Shown here: piece after piece, positions 1 through 7,550 of the stretch
Layout of the letters: each line of letters opens with the position of its first letter
Numbering within the stretch: the first letter of the stretch is position 1
From: Azospirillum brasilense
GTDB taxonomy: Bacteria; Pseudomonadota; Alphaproteobacteria; Azospirillales; Azospirillaceae
Direction of reading: 5' to 3'
NCBI RefSeq assembly: GCF_003349955.1
Contig: NZ_QLKQ01000076.1
Coordinates: 1-32,857, forward strand
DNA length: 32,857 nt
Notes under the pieces: generated by a model
Seen by the model: only the letters and a program-made list of their open reading frames with translations
What the model was told of the DNA's origin: nothing
The model's database searches: none
Made by a program: the position numbers and the translations under genes

Positions 1-1660
1 AGACCGGGTTGGCGCCGTTGGCGTTGAGGCTCAGCGAGCCGGCGGTCGGCGTCGCGGTGGCGAGGTCGATGGACCAGGTGCCGCCGGTGGCGGTGGTGGT
101 GTAGGTGGCGCCGCCGATGGTGACGGTGACCGTGCTGCCCGCCTCCGCCGTACCGGCGATGGTCGGCGTCGCGCTGTTGGTCAGCGCCGCGCTGGTGACG
201 GTGGGAGCGTTCGGAGCGGTGGTGTCGATGGTCAGCGACTGGGTGCCCGGCACCGAGACGTTGCCGGCGGCGTCGGTGGCGGTGGCGGAAACCGGGTTGG
301 CGCCATTGGCGTTCAAGCTCAGCGAGCCGCTGACCGGTGTCGCGGTGGCGAGGTCGAGGCTCCAGGTGCCGTTGGTCGCGGTGGTGGTGTAGGTCGCCCC
401 GCCCACCGTGACGGTGACGGTGCTGCCGGCCTCGGCCGTTCCGGCGAGGGTCGGCGTCGTGCTGTTGGTCAGCGCCGCCGAAGTCACCGCCGGGGCGTCG
501 GGCAGCGTCGTGTCGATGGTCAGCGACTGGGTGCCGGCGATGGACGTGTTGCCCGCCGCGTCGGTGGCGGTGGCCGAGACCGGATTGGCGCCGTTGGCAT
601 TCAGGCTGAGCGAGCCGGACGCCGGCGTCGCGGTGGCGAGGTCGATCGACCAGTTTCCACCGGTCGCCGTGGTGGTGTAGGTGGCGCCGCCGATGGTGAC
701 GGTCACCGTGCTGCCCGCTTCCGCGGTCCCGGCGATGGTCGGCGTCGCGCTGTTGCTCAGCGCCGTGGTGACGGTCGGAGCGTTGGGCGCGGTGGTGTCG
801 ATGGTCAGCGACTGCGTGCCAGCGGTGGAGGTGTTGCCCGCCGCGTCGGTGGCGGTGGCCGAGACCGGGTTGGCGCCGTTGGCGTTCAGGCTCAGCGAGC
901 CGGCGGTCGGCGTCGCGGTGGCGAGGTCGATCGACCAGGTGCCGCCGGTCGCGGTGGTGGTGTAGGTCGCCCCGCCGACGGTGACGGTGACGGTGCTGCC
1001 CGCCTCCGCCGTGCCGGCGATGGTCGGCGTCGCGCTGTTGGTCAGCGCCGCGCTGGTCACCGCGGGCGCGTTGGGCGCGGTGGTGTCGATGGTCAGCGAT
1101 TGGGTGCCGGCGGTGGACGTGTTGCCCGCCGCGTCGGTGGCGGTGGCGGAAACCGGGTTAGCGCCGTTGGCGTTCAGGCTGAGCGAGCCGCTGACCGGCG
1201 TCGCGGTGGCGAGGTCGATGGACCAGGTGCCGCCGGTCGCCGTGGTGGTGTAGGTCGCCCCACCGACCGTGACGGTGACGGTGCTGCCCGCTTCCGCCGT
1301 GCCGCCGATGGTCGGCGTCGCGCTGTTGGTCAGGGCGGCCGAGGTCACCGCCGGTGCGTTCGGAGCGGTGGTGTCGATGGTCAGCGTCTGCGTGCCGGCG
1401 GTGGACGTGTTGTTGGACGCGTCCTTGGCGGTGACCGAGACCGGGTTGCTCCCGTTGGCGTTCAGGCTCAGCGAGCCGGAGGCCGGCGTCGCCGTGGCAA
1501 GGTCGATCGACCAGATGCCGCCGTTCGTGGCGGTGGTGGTGTAGGTCGCCCCGCCCACCGTGACGGTGACCGTGCTGCCCGCCTCCGCCGTGCCGGCGAT
1601 GGTCGGGGCCGCGCTGTTGGTCAGCGCCGCGCTGGTGACGACCGGAGCCGCCGGCGGCGT
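1..1660 (-). repeat. Tandem ~288-bp repeats encoding Ig-like (Big_13-type) modules
   Basis: The same anchor (gtcgatggtcagcg, with small changes) recurs at about 224, 512, 797, 1085 and 1373, giving periods of 288, 285, 288 and 288 bp. That is five full units and a partial sixth at the left edge. All periods are multiples of three, so the reading frame is kept; the 285-bp unit lacks one codon in its SAALTNS segment. Neighbouring units are nearly identical at the DNA level, and the unit nearest the N-terminus (about 1373-1660) is the most diverged. Each encodes about 96 residues beginning TTAPNAP and ending TQSLTID. The array continues beyond the window. Confidence 0.93.
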
Positions 1661-4600
1661 CACGTCGGCCACGCTGACCACCGCGCTGACCCCGGAGATG
1701 GCCGCACTGCCGGTGGCGCCGCCGCTGTCGGTCAGGCTGGCGATGGCCACCGTGCGGTCGCCCAGCGTCGCCGTCGCGCTGGTGTTCTTGTAGGTGACGC
1801 CGCCGAGCAGCGCGCTCATCTGGGCGTCGCCGCGCTCCAGGCCGGTGACGGTCACCGTGGCGACGCCGCCGACCACCGACACGGTGACGCTGGCGTCGCC
1901 GCCCGCGGCGCCCAGCCCGGTCAGGGTGGCGGTGGCGCCGTTGGTCAGGGCGACGTCGGTGCCGCCGATGGTCAGGACCTCGGTGGCGTCGACCACGCCG
2001 CTGACGGTGAACACCGCGCCGCGGAAGCTCTGCCCCGCCTCCACCGTGGAGGCCGCGACGCCGCTGAACAGGCTGGTCGCGCTGTCCACCCCGACGCCGA
2101 AGGTCTTGTTGCCACCGGTCGCGGTCAGGGTCGGCACGGCGTCGACGGTGATCGTCGCGGTGGCGCTGCCCACGCTGTAGGCGTCGGCGGTGGTGGTGTC
2201 GGCGGTGGCGCCGGCCGTGCCGCTGGTCAGGTCCCACGCCTTGAAGGTGATGGCGCCGGTGTCGGTGTTGGTGAAGCCCGAGCCGCTCGGCACGAAGCGC
2301 ACGCGGTCCGACCCGGCGAGCAGCAGCGCCGCCCCGTTGGACGAGCCGGTGGGGATGTCCGTCCAGGCGCCGGTGCCGACCTTGTACTGCCAGGTGCCGT
2401 TGGTGTTGGTCACGCCGGTGACGGCGATGCCCAGCGGGAGGACGGTGACCAGGGGGAAGGGGCTGTCGTACTCGGCGTCGGTGGCGGTGCCGGCGGAGGC
2501 GAGCAGGGCGGTGACGGTGGTGCCGGTGTTGGCGGCGTCGGCGATGCCCTGGTCGATGGCGGCCAGGCTGCGGACGTCGTTGGACAGGATGGGGCTGTCG
2601 TTGGCGCCGGTGAAGTTGAGGGTGAGCTGCTGCTCGACGGTGCGGTTGCCGTCGGAGACGGTGAAGGTGCTGGTGCCCTGCATCGGCCCGGCGGGGACGC
2701 CGTTGAGGAAGGCGGCGTCGAAGACGTAGGCGTACTGGCCGGTCTGGCTGTTGACGTAGGCGGTGCCGCCCGGCCCGGTGGACCAGGTGTCGTAGGTGAC
2801 GCCGTTGCTGAGCGTGACGCTGCCGTGCTGGACCGGGGAGGCCTGCGAGCCGGCGACGGAGTAGGTCAGCGTGTCGCCTTCCAGGTCGGTGGCGGAGAGC
2901 TGGCCGTCGATCAGCGGGAAGGTGTCGGTGGCCGAGGTGTCGACCAGCGTCGGCGGGGTGGTGGGGACGGCCAGGACCGGCGGGGCGTTGGTGTCGATGC
3001 GGTCGTTGGTCTGGCTGATCGGGGTGGTGTAGGGGGTGTTGGCGTTGCTGGCGCCGTCGACCAGGACGATGTTGACCGGGATGTCGTCGCCGGCGGCGCG
3101 GTCGCCGGTGCGCTGGCCGTCGGCGGTGACGGTGAAGGTGGCGGTGTAGGTGGTCGCGCTGACCTTGGTCAGGTTGCCGAGCGCGAAGCCGTTGACCGTG
3201 CTGCCGTTGCCCAGCGTGTAGGTGTCGCTGTCCGACGCCACGGTGATCGTCACCGTCACCGTGTCGCCGACCTTGGCCGGCTGGTTGGGGATCGTGACGT
3301 TGGTGATCGACGGCGGCGTCGTGTCCGGGGTGTTGTTCGTCACCGACTGGTTGGTCACCGTGGCCGCGTCCGCGCCGCCGGTGGCGTTCTGGATCGCCGC
3401 CGCGTCGTCGCCGCTGGTGGGATCGGTGTAGCTGACGGTGACCGTCTGCCCGTGCTGGACCGCCTGGGCCAACGTCAGCGTGACCGTCTTGTTGACGCTG
3501 TTCACCGCGACGGTGGAGACGGTGACCGCGCTGCCGCCGACCTTGACCTCGAAGGCGCTTGTCGCCGGGCCGTTCACCGCGTCCAGCGCGGCATCATAGG
3601 TCAGGACCAGCGACGTGCCGTTGACCGTGGCGCTCTGCAGCACCGGCGCGGGTGGGGCGAGCATCACCATCACCGAGTTCGAGATGGCGGCGGTGCTCAT
3701 GTCGATCCCGACCGCCGTGGAGACGATGCTGATGGGGAACGCACCGGACGTGTCCATGCCGGACGCCGTGATGTCGAAGGTCAGGGTGAAGACGCTGCCG
3801 ATCGTGATGATGCCGGCGACCGGCATGTCGAGGCTGATGTTCGCGACTGTCCAGCCGCTGGGCGCGCTGACGCCGAACTCGACCATCGACCCTACCAGGG
3901 TGATGGACTGCGTGGCCGTGATGGTGAAGGACACCTGCTTCGGCGTTCCCGCAACGAAGGACACGGTCGGGCTTGTCGGCGCGATCTTGAGAGGCGCGGG
4001 CGCAGGCATCGTATTGGCGATCGTCGCCGTGGCGACCTGGTCGACGACGGTGGTGTTCTGCCCGACGGGACCGCTGTCGGTGATGGAGTGAAGGACGACG
4101 GGCCGCGTCTCGGTGGAGCCGAACGCCGCATTGGCCGGGCCGGTGTTCTTGTAGGTGATCCCGTCGATCAGCGAGCCCATGGTGCCGTCGCTCAACGACA
4201 TGCCGCTCAGCGTCACGGTGGCGACGCCGTTGGCCAGTGTGACCGCGTAGCCGCCGTTGTTGAACGTGCCCGACCCGGTGCCGAGCGCGATGTCGCTGCC
4301 GCCGATGGTCAGGAACTCGGCGCCACCGTTGCCGACGACGTTGTAGACCTTGAGGACCATACCGGTGAAGTGTTGCCCGCCGTCGACGGTCGAGGCGGTC
4401 ACCGCGTTGAAGAGGTCAAAGCCGCTGCTGCCGCTGCTCCCCATGAAGAAGGGGGTTTCGGGGCTCAGCGTCAGAGTCGGCGGGGTGCCGTTCGGGTTGG
4501 GCGTGTCGTTGGTGACCGGCTGGGCGGTGATGGTCGCGGCGTCGATGCCGCCCCAGGCGGACTGGACGGCGTTGACGTCGTCACCCACGGTCGGGTCGGC

Positions 4601-7045
4601 ATAGGAAACGGTGACCGCGCTGCCATGGGCGACCGCTTGGGCGAGCGTCAGCGTGACGGTCTTGTTCGCGCCGTCCACGGCGACGTTGCTGACCGTAACC
4701 GGGCTGCCGCCGGCCGTCACGGTGAAGGCGCCCGCCGCCGGCGGGTTGGCGGAGTCGAGCGCCACGTTGTAGGTCAGCACCAGGGACGTGCCGTCCACAG
4801 CGGCGCTTTGCAGGACCGGCGCCTGGGGCGCGCCGATGTTGACGGTGGCGGTGATGCCGCTCAGGCTGGCGCTGTTGTCGCTGCTGCCGTCGTCGGTGAC
4901 GCCGGTGATGGTGATGACGCGCGGGCCGTCGGACGGCGTGGCGCTCTGCAGAGCCGCGATGTTGTTGTAGGCGATGCCGTCGATGAACGACGCCATCTGG
5001 CTGTCCGACAGTTGCAGGCCGCTGATCGTCACCGTGACGGTGCCGCCACTGGCCGTGGCGCTGGCCGTCACCCCGCCGACGGGCAGGGAGGTGGCGCCAT
5101 GGTTCAGGGCAATGGTCGAGGACGACAATCCGGGAACCAGGAAGACCAGCATTTCCGACGCGCTGTCCAGGACACCGGTCACCGTGAGCGTCAGGCTGGT
5201 GAAGACTTGACCGGAGTCGTTGGTGCTGGCCGTGACCGTCGAGAACAGGTCCGCCGCGTTCGTGTAGGTGGTGAAGGTCGTCGTGTTGCCGGTTGCCGTC
5301 AGCGTCGGCGCGGCCGCGGCCGCGACGGTGATGGTGGAGGACACGCCGGTGAGGCTGGCCGTGTTGTTGGTGCTGCCGTCATCGGTGACGCCGGTGATGG
5401 AGACGGTGCGGTTGCCGGGCGTGACGATGCCGGTGACGACGTCTCCGGCGTTGACATAGGCGATGCCGTCGAGCAGCGCCGCCAGCTGGGTGCCGGTGAG
5501 GTTGAGCCCGCTCACGGTGACGGTCGCCGTGGTGCCGCTGTACGAGGTGGAGACCGTCGCCCCCGGGATCGTCGGCACGGTCACCCCGGTGGCTGGCGAG
5601 GTCAGGGAAATGGGGATGGTGCCATCGATGGACAGCCACTCGTCGTCGACGACGTTGGTGACCGTCAGGGTCACGCTGGTGAAGACCTGTCCGGTGTTGG
5701 TGCTGGCGGACACCCCGGAGAACAGGTCCACCGGCGCCGCGTTCTGGGTGAAGGTCGGCGCGTTGCCCGTCGCGGTCACGGTGGGCTCGTTGAGTTGGAC
5801 CGTGAAGCTGGTTCTGAAATCCGGAATGTCGACGCCGGCCTGATTCTGGATGGCCGTGGTGCTGTCCACGGTGTCCCCGTCGTAGTAACGGAGGGAGACA
5901 TTATCCCCGTTCTGGAAGATGTAACCGTTGCCGACCTCGACGGTGACGGTGCTTCCAACGACGGCGACGCTCGAAACGCTGTAGTAGACGCCGTTGATGC
6001 GAATCTGCCCCTGAGTCGACGAGGACCCGAAGAACTGCTGGGTGGACGGGGGATTGTTGGCGTCCAGCGTCTGATCGAAGGACAGGACGACCTTGTTGGT
6101 CCCGATTTGCGCCGATGCGGAGAGGAAGGCCGGCGGGCGTGCGGACAGGACCGTAATCGAGACGTCCACCGATTGCGTGTCCAGGCCGTAGGGGGCCTGG
6201 ATGACGCCGGTCAGGTCGTCACCCGCCGGATCCTCGTAGCGGAAGGCGATGGTGTCGTTCAATTGGAACTGGTGGCCGACGGTGAGGGTCACGAAGGTGT
6301 CCGAGACCACGGCGCTGACCAGGGTGACGGCGTTGCCATTGATCAGGATGGAACCGGTGCCCGCGTTCAGGGTGCCGTCGGTCGCCACGAAATGGGTCAG
6401 CAGCGGGTTGCTCGTGGTGTCCAGGCTGTCTTCGTACCGGATGGTGATGGTGTTCTCGCCGGTGTAGGCGACCACTTCATCGACGAACGGTGCGGCCAGC
6501 ACCCCGCGATACTGGTCGATCCGCAGGGCTGCGGTCCGCAGCGTGCCCCGGGTCCAGCCGAGGGTCCAATCGCCGCCCAGGTCCGCGGCGCCCGTCGGGG
6601 TGCGGGAGGCGGCCATGGCGGTGCCGGTGATGCCGGCCAGCGCGTCGAGGAACGACTCGCCATGGCCGCTCGCCACGTTGCAGCCGTACAGCAGGATGTC
6701 GCCGTCGTCCGCGAGGCAGGCGCCGATGGCCGCCAGTTCCGCGCCGCGCGCGGTCAGCGCCGCTTCGTCGAGCCGCGCCGTGCCGAGTTGCAGGCCGCCT
6801 TCGAAGCCGTGGCACAGCACATGGAGCGCCCGGATGCCCTGGCGCCCGGCCAAAGCCTGCGCCATCGCCGCCACACCGTCGCGGCCTTCGCCGATCAGCA
6901 CGGCGTCCATGCCGGAGGGAAGGCCCGCCTGAAGGTCCCGCCAACCGCTGAGGGCGGTGTCGATGACGGCAACCTCGGCCGCCGTGTCGAGGACGCGACC
7001 AGAGGTGATGACGCGCGTGGTGGCGGCGGCGGGCGCTTCGGTCAT
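1..7045 (-). CDS. Giant DUF4347 / SwmB / Ig-like repeat adhesin, N-terminal part (runs off the left edge)
   Basis: The minus-strand frame stays open for 2348 codons and leaves the window without a stop, so the C-terminus (where a type I secretion signal would be expected) is not visible. Residues about 15-165 form a DUF4347 domain with the HVLCHGFEGGLQLG block (His79) and the ILLYGCNVASG block (Cys122). SwmB-like modules follow (recognisable by VLTYxxALDxxNxPxxxxF), then several cadherin-like units built around TATGN..FT and ITGVTDDGS, another SwmB pair, and finally about 96-residue Ig-like units with AGTAEAGSTVTVTVGGATYT. Proteins of this kind are exported by type I secretion and act as biofilm or attachment adhesins; the specific role is inferred. 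There is no Sec signal peptide, as expected for type I export. An ATG at 7054 is also possible, but AGGA at about 7057-7060 is correctly spaced only for the ATG at 7045. Long plus-strand frames over this region show no domain logic. Confidence 0.9.
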   Translation of the reverse strand, partial: MTEAPAAATTRVITSGRVLDTAAEVAVIDTALSGWRDLQAGLPSGMDAVLIGEGRDGVAAMAQALAGRQGIRALHVLCHGFEGGLQLGTARLDEAALTARGAELAAIGACLADDGDILLYGCNVASGHGESFLDALAGITGTAMAASRTPTGAADLGGDWTLGWTRGTLRTAALRIDQYRGVLAAPFVDEVVAYTGENTITIRYEDSLDTTSNPLLTHFVATDGTLNAGTGSILINGNAVTLVSAVVSDTFVTLTVGHQFQLNDTIAFRYEDPAGDDLTGVIQAPYGLDTQSVDVSITVLSARPPAFLSASAQIGTNKVVLSFDQTLDANNPPSTQQFFGSSSTQGQIRINGVYYSVSSVAVVGSTVTVEVGNGYIFQNGDNVSLRYYDGDTVDSTTAIQNQAGVDIPDFRTSFTVQLNEPTVTATGNAPTFTQNAAPVDLFSGVSASTNTGQVFTSVTLTVTNVVDDEWLSIDGTIPISLTSPATGVTVPTIPGATVSTSYSGTTATVTVSGLNLTGTQLAALLDGIAYVNAGDVVTGIVTPGNRTVSITGVTDDGSTNNTASLTGVSSTITVAAAAAPTLTATGNTTTFTTYTNAADLFSTVTASTNDSGQVFTSLTLTVTGVLDSASEMLVFLVPGLSSSTIALNHGATSLPVGGVTASATASGGTVTVTISGLQLSDSQMASFIDGIAYNNIAALQSATPSDGPRVITITGVTDDGSSDNSASLSGITATVNIGAPQAPVLQSAAVDGTSLVLTYNVALDSANPPAAGAFTVTAGGSPVTVSNVAVDGANKTVTLTLAQAVAHGSAVTVSYADPTVGDDVNAVQSAWGGIDAATITAQPVTNDTPNPNGTPPTLTLSPETPFFMGSSGSSGFDLFNAVTASTVDGGQHFTGMVLKVYNVVGNGGAEFLTIGGSDIALGTGSGTFNNGGYAVTLANGVATVTLSGMSLSDGTMGSLIDGITYKNTGPANAAFGSTETRPVVLHSITDSGPVGQNTTVVDQVATATIANTMPAPAPLKIAPTSPTVSFVAGTPKQVSFTITATQSITLVGSMVEFGVSAPSGWTVANISLDMPVAGIITIGSVFTLTFDITASGMDTSGAFPISIVSTAVGIDMSTAAISNSVMVMLAPPAPVLQSATVNGTSLVLTYDAALDAVNGPATSAFEVKVGGSAVTVSTVAVNSVNKTVTLTLAQAVQHGQTVTVSYTDPTSGDDAAAIQNATGGADAATVTNQSVTNNTPDTTPPSITNVTIPNQPAKVGDTVTVTITVASDSDTYTLGNGSTVNGFALGNLTKVSATTYTATFTVTADGQRTGDRAAGDDIPVNIVLVDGASNANTPYTTPISQTNDRIDTNAPPVLAVPTTPPTLVDTSATDTFPLIDGQLSATDLEGDTLTYSVAGSQASPVQHGSVTLSNGVTYDTWSTGPGGTAYVNSQTGQYAYVFDAAFLNGVPAGPMQGTSTFTVSDGNRTVEQQLTLNFTGANDSPILSNDVRSLAAIDQGIADAANTGTTVTALLASAGTATDAEYDSPFPLVTVLPLGIAVTGVTNTNGTWQYKVGTGAWTDIPTGSSNGAALLLAGSDRVRFVPSGSGFTNTDTGAITFKAWDLTSGTAGATADTTTADAYSVGSATATITVDAVPTLTATGGNKTFGVGVDSATSLFSGVAASTVEAGQSFRGAVFTVSGVVDATEVLTIGGTDVALTNGATATLTGLGAAGGDASVTVSVVGGVATVTVTGLERGDAQMSALLGGVTYKNTSATATLGDRTVAIASLTDSGGATGSAAISGVSAVVSVADVTPPAAPVVTSAALTNSAAPTIAGTAEAGSTVTVTVGGATYTTTATNGGIWSIDLATATPASGSLSLNANGSNPVSVTAKDASNNTSTAGTQTLTIDTTAPNAPAVTSAALTNSATPTIGGTAEAGSTVTVTVGGATYTTTATGGTWSIDLATATPVSGSLSLNANGANPVSATATDAAGNTSTAGTQSLTIDTTAPNAPAVTSAALTNSATPTIAGTAEAGSTVTVTVGGATYTTTATGGTWSIDLATATPTAGSLSLNANGANPVSATATDAAGNTSTAGTQSLTIDTTAPNAPTVTTALSNSATPTIAGTAEAGSTVTVTIGGATYTTTATGGNWSIDLATATPASGSLSLNANGANPVSATATDAAGNTSIAGTQSLTIDTTLPDAPAVTSAALTNSTTPTLAGTAEAGSTVTVTVGGATYTTTATNGTWSLDLATATPVSGSLSLNANGANPVSATATDAAGNVSVPGTQSLTIDTTAPNAPTVTSAALTNSATPTIAGTAEAGSTVTVTIGGATYTTTATGGTWSIDLATATPTAGSLSLNANGANPV

Positions 7046-7550
7046 AGCGGACATTTCCTGAATGGGATGCAATCCAGAGTAGCTTCTTCTCGAAAGAATT
7101 GGCTACCTCGTTTGATTTGACATACCCACAACCGAACGCCCTGGTCAATGAATACAGCGCGTCGAAACCGCATTTGACACAGGTGATTCTTTGTAGTCGG
7201 CAAACATAAACATTCATTGTAATGTTACATATTGCAGAATATTGCGTCATGTGACGCATTGTTGCACCGTTAATCATTGATTAATTCTTAAAGAAAGCAT
7301 GAATTTCCTGGATTTTTATTATGCTGCGTTGCCGGATATGCGGCGATTGGTTAGTAAAGATGGCGCAAGTGAGGGTTGTTGCGGCAAGCAATGCGTCCCG
7401 TTTGCTGCCCTTCACATCTTGGCATGATGAGCCGACGGGTGGCGGCAAAGCCGCTTGCCCTGGGTTGGGCTCACACCCTTCTTCGTCCGAAAGCGCCAAG
7501 CCGTTTCTTCTATTCGCGGGGGCGTCCCGGACATCCTCCCCGGACCGGCG
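7046..7550. promoter_or_regulatory. AT-rich intergenic region carrying the adhesin promoter
   Basis: About 500 bp separate the adhesin start from the stop of the molybdopterin subunit; no convincing gene is visible. Positions about 7070-7340 are far richer in A+T than the flanks. Two short dyads lie here: TGTAA-TG-TTACA at 7218-7229 and TGCGTCA-TG-TGACGCA at 7243-7258, about 175-215 bp upstream of the adhesin start. They are candidate operators for an unidentified regulator. No clear -35/-10 pair can be chosen by eye. Confidence 0.5.
7429..7472 (-). terminator. Nested hairpin downstream of the molybdenum hydroxylase operon
   Basis: GAGCC (7429-7433) pairs with GGCTC (7468-7472), GGG (7437-7439) with CCC (7458-7460), and GCGGC (7442-7446) with GCCGC (7450-7454) around an AAA loop. 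It lies about 80 bp past the stop of the molybdopterin subunit on the transcribed strand. There is no T tract, so it may be an attenuating or RNA-protecting structure instead of an intrinsic terminator. Confidence 0.4.

Noticed and set aside
1..1660. CRISPR-like array
   Set aside because: Repeat units are about 288 bp, contiguous, without unique spacers, and encode an in-frame protein module.
1100..7120. A 2006-codon open frame on the plus strand
   Set aside because: It is the antisense shadow of the GC-rich adhesin gene; its translation is Arg/Gly/Asp-rich low complexity with no domain, whereas the minus frame gives DUF4347, SwmB and Ig-like modules.
7281..7499. A 72-codon minus-strand frame in the adhesin upstream region
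   Set aside because: It crosses the hairpin and the AT-rich region, and shows no conserved features or good ribosome site.
7376..7500. Possible cyclic-di-GMP riboswitch upstream of the adhesin (GGGCA and GGGACGCA-like fragments on the minus strand)
   Set aside because: The required paired stems between the conserved blocks could not be drawn, and the element lies nearly 400 bp from the start; only a plain nested hairpin is supported.
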